Positions 1 to 6,300 are shown, numbered from the stretch's first letter. The stretch is DNA of 14,485 bases from Cyanobacteria bacterium M_surface_7_m2_037 (GCA_016882585.1 VGPP01000036.1:1-14485); one strand, 5' to 3'. Notes: generated from the letters alone by a model not told the origin. Translations and numbers: made by a program.

Positions 1-82
1 TCGAGGCGACGGTGCCGACTTCGTTGAACCAGTAGGACTCAGGACGCTTGATGCGCACCTTGTCGCCGCGGGAGATGGCCAT
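1..82 (-). CDS. psaE: Photosystem I reaction centre subunit IV (PsaE), 5' part only
   Basis: The 27 codons visible from the ATG at 82 read MAISRGDKVRIKRPESYWFN and then EVGTVAS, which I recognise as the start of cyanobacterial PsaE. The family is about 70 residues long, so roughly 40 residues lie beyond the left edge. PsaE is a small SH3-fold protein on the stromal/cytoplasmic face of photosystem I, where it helps dock ferredoxin and supports cyclic electron flow. The basic stretch and the SYWFNEVG motif are the diagnostic parts here. The start is unambiguous because the protein family begins MxISRG. No clear Shine-Dalgarno sequence precedes it. The next gene on the right is divergent, so psaE has its own promoter in the 111-base gap. 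Confidence 0.96.
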   Translation of the reverse strand, partial: MAISRGDKVRIKRPESYWFNEVGTVAS

Positions 83-193
83 CGCTGCGCAGGGAAAGGG
101 GTGGCTGTCAGACGGAATGTACCCGCGCCGGGCGGGTGTTCTCACCGGCCGTCACGAAACGTGGCACCATCGACCTTCCCTGAGCGCATCCCG
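83..193. promoter_or_regulatory. Divergent intergenic region between psaE and the 347-residue gene
   Basis: This 111-base gap must hold the psaE promoter (leftward) and probably one for the rightward gene. On the minus strand TACATT (121-116) is a reasonable -10 box and would give a psaE leader of about 30 bases, but I see no good -35 box at the usual distance. A short inverted repeat, ACCCG (121-125) and CGGGT (133-137), sits just upstream of that -10 box. No promoter is convincing for the rightward gene. The assignments are inference from position and weak consensus matches. Confidence 0.35.
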
Positions 194-1237
194 ATGGCCG
201 AGGCCCCGTCTTTCAGCCTCGATCTGCCGGATCCCGAGAGCGACAGCATCAGCTCGATGGAGTTCCTGGCCCGTATCGAGGAGGCCTGGGCCATCTGCGA
301 TCGCTTTGACCTTCAGACCGAGATCTGGCGGGGCCGCATCCTCAAGGCGGTGCGGGATCGGGAGCGCCGTGGGGGCGAGGGCCGTGGGGCCGGCTTCCTG
401 CAATGGCTCCGGGAACAGGAGATCAGCAAAACCAGGGCCTACGCCTTGATTCAGCTGGCCGAATCGGCGGAACAGATGCTCGGCGAGGGGGTGCTGGAGG
501 AAACCAGCGTGAACAACTTCTCCAAGCGCGCCTTCATGGAAACGGCCCAGGCCGATCCGGAGGTGCAGCTGATGATCGGCGAAGCCGCCAACGACGGCCA
601 GCAGATCACCCGCAAGCAGGTGCGGCAGCTCACCGATGAGTTCACCGCCGCCACCAGCCCCTTGCTGCCCGAGGAAATTCGCCAGCGCACCGCTGAAAAC
701 CTGCTCCCGCCCAAGGCGGTGGCCCCCTTGGTGAAGGAGTTGGCCAAGCTGCCGGATGAGCAGCAGGAAGATCTGCGCAAGGTGCTCCGCGATGAGCCGG
801 AGCTCGAGCGCGTGAAGGATGTGACCAGCACGGCGCGTTGGCTGAGCAAGGCCACCGAGGCCGGCCTTTCGGTGCGGGCCTTCCAGCAGGGTGAGCTCGA
901 TTTCGACAAGGCCATGCAGGAAGCGCTGAGGCTGGACGCTCTGGGGCTGCTGGCCGATGCGGTGGGCCAGGCTCAGGCCCTCGAGGCGGCGGTGCTCAAG
1001 CTGCACACCAGCTGGCGGCGGCTCAATGGCTTGCAGGAGCGCCTGTGGGTGGAGAGCGGCAGCAGCACGCCCCACCTGCGGGAGTTGCTCACCGCCCTGC
1101 AGACCCTGAGCGGCAACACCATGCGCGTGTCTCTGGGGGAGCTGGCGGGTGGCAAGCGGGTGCGGTTGCAGCTGGTGGAGGAGGCGCCCGATCAGCTCGA
1201 GGCACCACCGATTCCGGTGATCGCCCAGGCCGGCTGA
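194..1237 (+). CDS. Conserved-looking helical protein of unknown function, possible DNA-binding N-terminus
   Basis: I do not recognise this 347-residue protein by name. It is soluble, strongly helical and charged, with no signal peptide or membrane segment. The N-terminal part (about residues 22-100) has the pattern WRGRIL...GFLQWLREQ-ISKTRAYALIQLAE, recalling HTH-type segments of DUF3102-like and plasmid replication/partition proteins. ITRKQVRQLTDE (about 137-148) resembles the helix-turn-helix region of ParB/KorB-like proteins. The rest is a long helical region ending in a short strand-rich tail. A DNA-related role is therefore only a guess, though it fits the recQ gene 10 bases downstream. 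ATG 194 is chosen because residues upstream of it, from a GTG at 101, look non-coding and would run into the psaE promoter. The start is not fixed by a good Shine-Dalgarno sequence. Confidence 0.75.
   Translation: MAEAPSFSLDLPDPESDSISSMEFLARIEEAWAICDRFDLQTEIWRGRILKAVRDRERRGGEGRGAGFLQWLREQEISKTRAYALIQLAESAEQMLGEGVLEETSVNNFSKRAFMETAQADPEVQLMIGEAANDGQQITRKQVRQLTDEFTAATSPLLPEEIRQRTAENLLPPKAVAPLVKELAKLPDEQQEDLRKVLRDEPELERVKDVTSTARWLSKATEAGLSVRAFQQGELDFDKAMQEALRLDALGLLADAVGQAQALEAAVLKLHTSWRRLNGLQERLWVESGSSTPHLRELLTALQTLSGNTMRVSLGELAGGKRVRLQLVEEAPDQLEAPPIPVIAQAG
297..304. repeat. HIP1 octamer GCGATCGC
   Basis: This is a perfect copy of the highly iterated palindrome that is typical of many cyanobacterial genomes. 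It lies within the 347-residue gene and supports a cyanobacterial origin. Several near matches (GCGATCGG, GCGATCGA) occur elsewhere in the window. Confidence 0.6.
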
Positions 1238-1244
1238 GGCCGGC
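1229..1244 (+). promoter_or_regulatory. Hairpin enclosing the stop codon ahead of recQ
   Basis: GCCGGC, a TGAG tetraloop and GCCGGC form a perfect 6-bp GC stem. The loop contains the TGA stop of the upstream gene, and the GAGG that would serve as the recQ Shine-Dalgarno sequence (1236-1239) lies in the loop and right arm. recQ starts 1-4 bases after the stem. A ribosome finishing the upstream gene would have to open this stem, which is a layout suited to translational coupling. The structure is seen in the sequence; the function is inferred. Confidence 0.5.
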
Positions 1245-1247
1245 GTG

Positions 1248-2732
1248 ATGGCGGATCGGCTCGAGCAGGCGCTGCAGGAACACTTCGGTTGGAGCAGCTT
1301 CCGGCCCGGTCAGCGGCCGGTGGTGGAGGCCATGCTCGAGGGACGCGATTGCCTGGCGGTGCTGCCGACCGGTGCCGGTAAATCCCTCTGCTATCAGCTG
1401 CCGGCGCTGGTGCGCGGCGGGTTGGTGCTGGTGATTTCGCCGCTCGTGGCCCTGATGGAAGATCAGGTGCAGCATCTGCAGCGGCGGGGAATCCCGGCGG
1501 CCTGCCTGCACCGGGGCCTCGATCCGGCGCGCCGCCGCGACCTGATCGCCCGGGTGCGTAGCAACCGGTTGCGGCTGATCTATCTGGCCCCGGAGCGCCT
1601 CCAGGTGGAAGCCACCCGCCAGCTGCTGGAGGATATCCACGAGCAGGGGCAGCTGGTGGGGGTGGCGATTGATGAGGCCCACTGCATCAGCGCCTGGGGG
1701 CACGACTTCCGCCCTGATTACCGCCGGCTTGGGCAGCTCCGGCGTTTATGCCCGGGCGTGCCGCTGGTGGCCCTCAGTGCCACGGCGGCGCCGCGGGTGC
1801 GGGCGGATCTGATCCGGATGCTGGAGCTGCGGAAGCCGCTGATTCAGGTGCGTTCCGCCCGCCGCGACAACCTTGCCTACGCGATGCGGCGCCGCCCCGC
1901 CGATCCGATGCCCCAGGTGCTGGACGCCCTGGCCGAAGCCCGCGGGGCCAAGCTGATCTATGCGCGCACGCGCCGCTCGGTGGAGAGCTGGGCGCGGCGG
2001 TTGTGCGAGGCCGGCGTGGAGGCCATCGCGTATCACGCCGGCATGGATCCTGAAAGCCGGGCCCTGGCACTCACCCATTTCCAGGAGCATGCGGCGCCGG
2101 TGTTGGTGGCCACGGTGGCCTTCGGCATGGGGGTCGACCGCCCGGATGTGGGCCTGGTGTTGCATCTCGATCTGCCCGCCAGCCCTGAGGGGTATCTGCA
2201 GGAGTCGGGCCGGGCGGGCCGTGATGGGCTGCCGGCCCGTTGCCTTGTGTTGTTTGATCCCGACGACCGCACCAGCCTGGGCTGGGCCATTCGTGCTTCG
2301 GCTGAAGCGGTGAGTGACCCCCAGGAGCGCCAGCGGGTGGAGTTGGCTCAGCAGCAGCTGCGGCGCATGGAGGCCGTGGCGGAAGGGCTGGCCTGCCGGG
2401 AGCAGGCGTTGCTGCTGGCTGTGGGGGAGCTTGTGCCGCCTTGCGGCCGCTGTGATCGCTGCAGCGAGCGGCAGGCCCTGATGGATTGGTCGGAGCAGGC
2501 GGCTGAGGTGCTGGCGCTGCTCGAGCAACGGGGTGGGGTGGATCTGCGCAGCCTGGGGGACGACCTGGCCCAGGCGGAGGGCGAGGAGGTGGAGCGCTGG
2601 CGATGGTTGGCCCGCCAGTTGGTGCAGGAAGACCTGATCGCTGAAAGCGACGACGGCGCCCAGCGGCTTTGGTTGCGCCCCGCGGGCCGCCGTTTTCTGC
2701 GGCAGCCCTGGCCCCTCAGGCTGGCGGCCTGA
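1248..2732 (+). CDS. recQ: ATP-dependent DNA helicase RecQ, short form without HRDC
   Basis: This is a superfamily 2 DNA helicase that unwinds in the 3'-5' direction and acts in recombinational repair and at stalled forks. Numbered from GTG 1245: Q-motif region FGWSSFRPGQ, Walker A LPTGAGKS (40-47), DEAH box (143-146) followed by CISAWGHDFRPDY, SAT motif (178-180), and motif VI with YLQESGRAGRDG. The RecQ zinc site is present as Cys384, Cys400, Cys403 and Cys406. A winged-helix-like tail follows. At about 495 residues it ends where E. coli RecQ (609 residues) would continue into the HRDC domain, so that domain is absent. I chose ATG 1248, but GTG 1245 is equally possible. GAGG at 1236-1239 is the only Shine-Dalgarno candidate. 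The gene follows its neighbour by 10 bases, so co-transcription is likely. Its stop abuts the stop of the convergent LysM gene. Confidence 0.95.
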   Translation: MADRLEQALQEHFGWSSFRPGQRPVVEAMLEGRDCLAVLPTGAGKSLCYQLPALVRGGLVLVISPLVALMEDQVQHLQRRGIPAACLHRGLDPARRRDLIARVRSNRLRLIYLAPERLQVEATRQLLEDIHEQGQLVGVAIDEAHCISAWGHDFRPDYRRLGQLRRLCPGVPLVALSATAAPRVRADLIRMLELRKPLIQVRSARRDNLAYAMRRRPADPMPQVLDALAEARGAKLIYARTRRSVESWARRLCEAGVEAIAYHAGMDPESRALALTHFQEHAAPVLVATVAFGMGVDRPDVGLVLHLDLPASPEGYLQESGRAGRDGLPARCLVLFDPDDRTSLGWAIRASAEAVSDPQERQRVELAQQQLRRMEAVAEGLACREQALLLAVGELVPPCGRCDRCSERQALMDWSEQAAEVLALLEQRGGVDLRSLGDDLAQAEGEEVERWRWLARQLVQEDLIAESDDGAQRLWLRPAGRRFLRQPWPLRLAA

Positions 2733-2741
2733 TCAGCCGCC
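2723..2741. terminator. Hairpin whose loop carries both convergent stop codons
   Basis: GGCGGC (2723-2728) and GCCGCC (2736-2741) form a 6-bp stem. The 7-base loop holds the recQ stop (TGA, 2730-2732) and the LysM gene stop (TCA, 2733-2735) side by side as the palindrome TGATCA. There is no space between the two genes for any other terminator, and there is no U-tract on either strand. A bidirectional 3'-end-forming or stabilising hairpin is plausible but unproven. Confidence 0.4.
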
Positions 2742-4148
2742 CTTGGCGGTGCAGAGGTCGTTGATCAGCTTGTGCTCGAAATCGCTCTGGGGTGCATCCC
2801 AGGTTTTCCAGGTGCCCGATTGCCCGGTGGCGTTGAGCCGCTTGGCATTGCAGTTGATGGCCAGGTAGAGGGGTTGGCCGTCGCTGTTGAGGCTGGGGGC
2901 CACGTAGCTGCCGCCCATGGGCTGCCAGTTGGCCCAGTCCACCTGGAGGGGGCCGTAGTTGCGCCAATCGGGTGAAGCCGGTTTGCCGGGCTTGCTGGAG
3001 GCGGCCGCTGCGGGCTTGGCCGCTGGTTTGGCAGCCACGGTTGTGGTGGCGGGTTTGGCTGCCGGCTTGGGTTCGGGTTTGGATTCGGGCTTGGCGGCAA
3101 CGGGTGCGGCTGCCGCGGGTGTGGCGGTTGCTGATGTGGAGTTTTCGGTGGCTGGCTTCGGCTCAGGTTTCGCGGCCACTGGTGCGGCTGCCGCTGCAGG
3201 GGCTGGCGAGGCCGCTGGTTGGGCCACCACAGGCTTGGCCGCTACCGGCTTGGCTGCCACTGGTTGGGCTGCCGGTTTGGCTGCGGGCTGTGGCGCTGGC
3301 TTCGCTGCCGGCTTGGCGGCCACGGCCTGCGGTTTCGGTGCCGGCTTGGCCGCCGCGGGTTTGGCGGCTGGCTTGGGTGTGCCCCGCAGCTTCAGGGTGC
3401 GGCCTACGTCCACCTGATTGGGATCGCTGATCCCGTTGAGGGCGACCAGGTTCTGCATCGACACGCCGTAGCGATCGGCGATCACCGAGAGGGTTTCACC
3501 GCTCTGCACCTTGTGTTGTGTGGCGTTTTTGTTCACCGCGGGCTTCGGTGCGGCGGCGGTGCGGGTCACGGGCACCTGGATGCGGCTGCCGGCCCAGAGG
3601 TCCTGCGGGCCGCGCAGGTTGTTGATCTCCATTAGGCGCTGCACGCTGGTGCCGTAGCGCTCGGCCAACTCCGACAGGGTTTCGCCCGGCTTCACGGTGT
3701 AGTTGGCGTTCACCGTGGTGGTGCGTGTCCCCCCTCCGCCGCCACTGGGTCGCGCCGGGGCCGCGCCAGGCACCTGGATGCGGCTGCCGGCCCAGAGGTC
3801 CTGCGGGCTGCGCAGGCCATTGAGCTGCATCAGGCGCTGCACGCTGGTGCCGTAGCGCTCGGCGATTTCCGAGAGGGTTTCGCCTGGTTTCACGGTGTAG
3901 TTGCCGCTGCCACCACCGCCGCGGCTGGCGCTGCTTCCTGCCGCGCCGGGCACCTGGATGCGGCTGCCGGCCCACAGATCTTGGGGACTGCGCAGGTTGT
4001 TGAGCTGCATCAACCGCTGCACGCTGGTGCCGTAGCGCTCAGCGATTTCCGAAAGGGTTTCACCGGGCTTCACCACAACCTCTCCGGCCAGGCCCGGCAG
4101 GGGCAGCAACAGGGCCAGGGCGAGTGCGGCAGCGGAGCGGCGGCGCAT
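2733..4148 (-). CDS. Secreted protein with four LysM domains, an Ala/Lys/Pro linker and a C-terminal two-Cys domain
   Basis: This is a predicted exported peptidoglycan-binding protein of 471 residues. From ATG 4148, residues 1-22 form a signal peptide (MRRR, hydrophobic core, cleavage near GLAG). LysM domains lie at about 24-67, 83-127, 149-193 and 211-256, each with the xVKPGETLSxIAxRYG pattern or a variant. The first three are almost identical and are separated by Gly-rich linkers, while the fourth has diverged. Residues 257-390 are low-complexity Ala/Lys/Pro with many AAKP units, suitable for spanning the periplasm or wall. The C-terminal 80 residues form a compact domain with Trp-rich motifs and Cys433 and Cys466, which could form a disulfide. 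No catalytic domain is recognisable, so it is a binding or scaffold protein rather than an obvious hydrolase. ATG 4178 would add ten residues before the signal peptide and is less likely. Confidence 0.9.
   Translation of the reverse strand: MRRRSAAALALALLLPLPGLAGEVVVKPGETLSEIAERYGTSVQRLMQLNNLRSPQDLWAGSRIQVPGAAGSSASRGGGGSGNYTVKPGETLSEIAERYGTSVQRLMQLNGLRSPQDLWAGSRIQVPGAAPARPSGGGGGTRTTTVNANYTVKPGETLSELAERYGTSVQRLMEINNLRGPQDLWAGSRIQVPVTRTAAAPKPAVNKNATQHKVQSGETLSVIADRYGVSMQNLVALNGISDPNQVDVGRTLKLRGTPKPAAKPAAAKPAPKPQAVAAKPAAKPAPQPAAKPAAQPVAAKPVAAKPVVAQPAASPAPAAAAAPVAAKPEPKPATENSTSATATPAAAAPVAAKPESKPEPKPAAKPATTTVAAKPAAKPAAAASSKPGKPASPDWRNYGPLQVDWANWQPMGGSYVAPSLNSDGQPLYLAINCNAKRLNATGQSGTWKTWDAPQSDFEHKLINDLCTAKGG
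2979..3380 (-). repeat. Low-complexity Ala/Lys/Pro coding repeat
   Basis: This roughly 400-base stretch encodes about 134 residues dominated by degenerate AAKP, KPAA and KPEP units. It is the linker between the LysM array and the C-terminal domain of the secreted protein. It also throws up long open frames on the opposite strand that are artefacts of the biased composition. Such tracts often vary in length between strains. Confidence 0.8.
3572..4079 (-). repeat. Three near-identical LysM-coding DNA repeats
   Basis: Three units of about 130 bases begin at 3572, 3770 and 3950 on the plus strand, spaced 198 and 180 bases apart. Each encodes the GETLSE(I/L)AERYG...DLWAGSRIQVP module. The match is nearly exact at the DNA level, not only in protein, which points to recent duplication or ongoing gene conversion. 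The fourth LysM module (about 3380-3520) does not share it. Confidence 0.85.
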
Positions 4149-4266
4149 GGGGCGTGGGCGTTCGGCTGGAGGCACCATACGGGCCTTGGCCGGTGACGCC
4201 AGCCCCCGTTTGATAAGGCCTGGTGATCAGGCCTGGCCATCCATCTGGGGCTGAGTGGGGTGTTGC
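4149..4266 (-). promoter_or_regulatory. Gap between the aldehyde dehydrogenase and the LysM gene
   Basis: These 118 bases separate two genes transcribed leftward. They hold two inverted repeats, one overlapping the aldehyde dehydrogenase stop and one at 4216-4234. I see no convincing promoter for the LysM gene. TATGGT on the minus strand (4179-4174) is the best -10 candidate and lacks a matching -35 box. The gap is wide enough for the LysM gene to have its own promoter. Confidence 0.3.
4216..4234 (-). terminator. Terminator-like inverted repeat after the aldehyde dehydrogenase gene
   Basis: AGGCCTG (4216-4222) and CAGGCCT (4228-4234) form a perfect 7-bp stem with a 5-base loop, 33 bases past the aldehyde dehydrogenase stop. 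Read leftward, the stem is followed by TATCAAAC, which is only weakly T-rich. A second stem, GGGCTGAG (4248-4255) with CTCAGCCC (4266-4273), overlaps the stop codon itself. Together they could end or stabilise the transcript. Classic intrinsic termination is not well supported. Confidence 0.4.
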
Positions 4267-5643
4267 TCAGCCCAGCAGCCGCCGCACCAGCGGCAGCTTG
4301 CCGGCGTAGGGCGGGTAGCGGAAGGGCACATCCAGGCGGAAGGGCCGGCGCAGCACGCTGCGTTCGTGGGAGAAGGTGCGGAAGCCGGCTTCTCCGTGAT
4401 ACGTGCCCATGCCGCTGTTGCCCACACCGCCGAAGGGCAGCTCCGGCACACCCACCTGCATCACCACATCGTTGAAGCACACACCGCCGGAGCTGGTGCG
4501 CTGCAGGATCTGCTCCTGGGCGGCGCGCTGCTTGCTGAATAGATAGAGAGCCAGGGGCTTGGGGCGCTGGTTGATCCGCTCGATCGCCTCATCGAGGCCA
4601 CTCACGCTCAGCACCGGCAGCAGCGGGCCGAACAGCTCATCCTGCATCAGGGGATCCTCAAGGCTGTCCACCCGGATCAAGGTGGGGGCGATGCGCCGTT
4701 GGCCGGCATCGCTCGCGCCGCCAAACAGCACCTGGCCGCGGCTGCGGGCTCCCTCCAGCAGGGTGTGAAGCCGCTCGAACTGGGCCTGATTCACGAGGCT
4801 CCCCAGATCTGGAGAGGTCAGGGGCTCGCTGCCGAAGCACTGCTCGATCCGTTGGCTCAGCCGCTGCACCAGTGGCGCCTGCACCGCCTCATCCACCAGC
4901 AGATAGTCGGGGGCGATGCAGGTTTGGCCGGCATTGAGGCACTTGCCCCACACCAGCCGCCGGGCACTCACCTCCAGATCCGCATCCCTCAGCACCACCG
5001 CCGGGCTCTTGCCCCCGAGCTCCAGCGTCACCGGGGTGAGGTGGCGGGCGGCGGCTTCCATCACCAGCCGGCCCACCCGTTCGCCGCCAGTGAAGAAGAT
5101 GTGATCGAAATGCTCCTGCAGCAGCGCTTGAGCCACCGGTCCATCGCCCTGCACCACCTGCACTGTGTTGGCGGGAAACGCAGCGCTGAGTAGCTCGGCG
5201 ATCAGGGCACTGGTGGCGGGAGCGTGTTCGGAGGGCTTGAGCACCACCGTGTTGCCCGCCGCCAGGGCGCTCACCAGGGGCTGCAGGCTCAGCAGGAAGG
5301 GGTAGTTCCAGGGGCCGATCACCAGCACGCAGCCCAGCGGCTCGCGGATCACCTCCGCCCGGCCCGGCTGCATGAACACCGGCAGCCCCACGGTCCGTGG
5401 TGCCATCCAGCGGCGCAGGCGGCTGCGCACCAGCTGGATTTCCTGCTGAACGGCCACCAGCTCGAAGTAGGCCTCAACCGGTGGTTTGCCCAGATCGCTG
5501 GCCAGAGCGCTGAGCACGGCATCGCGCCGCTCGGCGATGGCGCGCTCGAGGCGGTTGAGTTGCTCCAGCCGCCAGGCGCGCGGGCGTGTGGTGCCCGCGC
5601 TCACGGGCTGCCGCATCGCGGCAATGGAGGTGGAGAGCAGCAT
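4267..5643 (-). CDS. Class 3 (fatty) aldehyde dehydrogenase, AldE/Slr0091-like
   Basis: This is an NAD(P)-dependent aldehyde dehydrogenase of 458 residues, converting aldehydes to carboxylic acids. All core residues are present: GPWNYPF with Asn113, KPSE with Lys136, TGG (185-187) in the cofactor fold, general base Glu208 in LELGGKSP, catalytic Cys242 in NAGQTC, and the DELFGPLLPV cofactor-binding motif. The short length, the lack of an N-terminal extension and the ending FRYPPYAGKLPLVRRLLG are typical of class 3 enzymes. These include cyanobacterial Slr0091-type enzymes that act on long-chain aldehydes and apocarotenals. The exact substrate cannot be read from the sequence. ATG 5643 begins 23 bases after the stop of a LysR-like regulator, so the two are probably one transcript. 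The regulator and the two-component pair upstream make regulated induction by an aldehyde or related signal plausible. Confidence 0.93.
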   Translation of the reverse strand: MLLSTSIAAMRQPVSAGTTRPRAWRLEQLNRLERAIAERRDAVLSALASDLGKPPVEAYFELVAVQQEIQLVRSRLRRWMAPRTVGLPVFMQPGRAEVIREPLGCVLVIGPWNYPFLLSLQPLVSALAAGNTVVLKPSEHAPATSALIAELLSAAFPANTVQVVQGDGPVAQALLQEHFDHIFFTGGERVGRLVMEAAARHLTPVTLELGGKSPAVVLRDADLEVSARRLVWGKCLNAGQTCIAPDYLLVDEAVQAPLVQRLSQRIEQCFGSEPLTSPDLGSLVNQAQFERLHTLLEGARSRGQVLFGGASDAGQRRIAPTLIRVDSLEDPLMQDELFGPLLPVLSVSGLDEAIERINQRPKPLALYLFSKQRAAQEQILQRTSSGGVCFNDVVMQVGVPELPFGGVGNSGMGTYHGEAGFRTFSHERSVLRRPFRLDVPFRYPPYAGKLPLVRRLLG

Positions 5644-5661
5644 GAACAGCAGTCTTCGGGC

Positions 5662-5674
5662 TGGGCTCAGCCCA
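5662..5674 (-). other. Mini hairpin with a stop codon as its triloop
   Basis: On the minus strand TGGGC, TGA, GCCCA gives a 5-bp stem whose three-base loop is exactly the stop codon of the LysR-like gene. It lies in the 23-base spacer before the aldehyde dehydrogenase start. There is no U-tract, so it is unlikely to be a strong terminator. It is listed because similar stop-codon hairpins recur in this window. Confidence 0.35.
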
Positions 5675-6257
5675 AGGGGTCGTGCTCGGGATGCTGCCGC
5701 AGAGGGCCCTGCATCTGCTGACGCAGGGCTGCGATCAGAGCCTGCAACGCCGGCTGCTCGCTGAGGTCATGGCGCAGCAGGATTACGTCTTGGCCGTCCG
5801 GATGCTCCCGCAGCGGGAGCTCAACCAAATCCGTGGCGTCTGCGCTGCGGGAAGAGGCGGGCCGGGTGAGCACCGCCAGATCGAGCACGCGCTCCTGCAG
5901 CAGCCGCTCCACCTGCAGGAGGTCGCCGCAGTGCTGCACCAGCGTGGGTTGCTGAGCTTCGATCAGCGTGGCGGCGGCATGGCCGCAGGCGAGCCAGCGG
6001 GGTTCGGCAGGCGTGGCCTGCAGGCGCATCCACTGCGATGAACGCCTGAGCCCCTCGAGCAGCACCTGATTGGCGCTGGCCCGGTAGCGGCCGTCGGTGT
6101 GTTTGCGGAATTCGAGGCCGAGCCGGCGGCTCACCTGGCGGTAGATGCGAGAGATCGAGCTCTGGTCGCGCCGGGTGATCTGGGCCACAACGCTGGTGCT
6201 GGGGGTGATCTCCAGCAGATCGAGCACGGGCAATCCGTCGAAGAGGATGTCGGCCAA
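5667..6257 (-). CDS. Compact LysR-like transcriptional regulator with a shortened effector domain
   Basis: The 196-residue protein has a LysR-type winged helix at about residues 20-50. VVAQITRRDQSSISRIYRQ followed by LGLEF matches the family pattern of a helix-turn-helix ending in LGxxLF. A linker helix follows (62-80). Residues 88-133 resemble the first half of a LysR effector domain, with LLQVERLLQERVLDLAVL being the usual 'dose of effector' strand. Residues 143-181 look like the final strand and helix. The family is usually about 300 residues, so the middle subdomain (RD-II) seems to be missing with no visible frameshift. The start is TTG 6257. It is the first start codon after an in-frame stop (6275-6273) and has AGGGAGAG nine bases upstream. 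It lies 49 bases after the kinase gene and 23 bases before the aldehyde dehydrogenase gene. A non-LysR HTH protein is possible. Confidence 0.78.
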   Translation of the reverse strand: MADILFDGLPVLDLLEITPSTSVVAQITRRDQSSISRIYRQVSRRLGLEFRKHTDGRYRASANQVLLEGLRRSSQWMRLQATPAEPRWLACGHAAATLIEAQQPTLVQHCGDLLQVERLLQERVLDLAVLTRPASSRSADATDLVELPLREHPDGQDVILLRHDLSEQPALQALIAALRQQMQGPLRQHPEHDPLG

Positions 6258-6263
6258 GAGAAC

Positions 6264-6300
6264 GGGCTCTCCCTATGCAAAATCTGCAAGCAGGGAGCCC
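6264..6300 (-). promoter_or_regulatory. Inverted repeat covering the ribosome binding site of the LysR-like gene
   Basis: AGGGAGCCC (6292-6300) pairs with GGGCTCTCCCT (6264-6274) with a 2-base bulge, leaving a 17-base loop that itself contains TGCA...TGCA. On the minus-strand mRNA the downstream arm is AGGGAGAGCCC, which includes the Shine-Dalgarno sequence of the LysR-like gene. Folding would hide the ribosome binding site. The element lies between the kinase stop (6307) and the TTG start (6257). Alternatives are a partial terminator for the kinase or a protein-binding operator. Confidence 0.5.

Noticed and set aside
101..193. GTG 101 as the start of the 347-residue protein
   Set aside because: The added 31 residues are Pro/Arg/Ser-rich with no conserved look, and would place the coding region over the likely psaE promoter.
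152..1075. Long open frame on the minus strand (307 codons)
   Set aside because: It is antisense to a well-supported coding gene, is His/Leu/Gly/Gln-rich without any domain pattern, and arises from GC-rich codon bias.
2959..3430. Two overlapping 152-codon plus-strand frames
   Set aside because: They are mirror images of the Ala/Lys/Pro repeat in the LysM gene. Their products are monotonous Ala/Gly/Leu or Trp/Arg/Leu strings.
3572..4079. CRISPR-like array from regularly spaced repeats
   Set aside because: The repeats are about 130 bases, lie in frame within a coding gene and encode LysM domains.
5667..6257. LysR-like gene as a frameshifted pseudogene
   Set aside because: The frame is continuous from the start to the natural stop, the ribosome binding site is well placed, and the C-terminal segment still resembles the end of a LysR domain, so a compact intact gene fits better.
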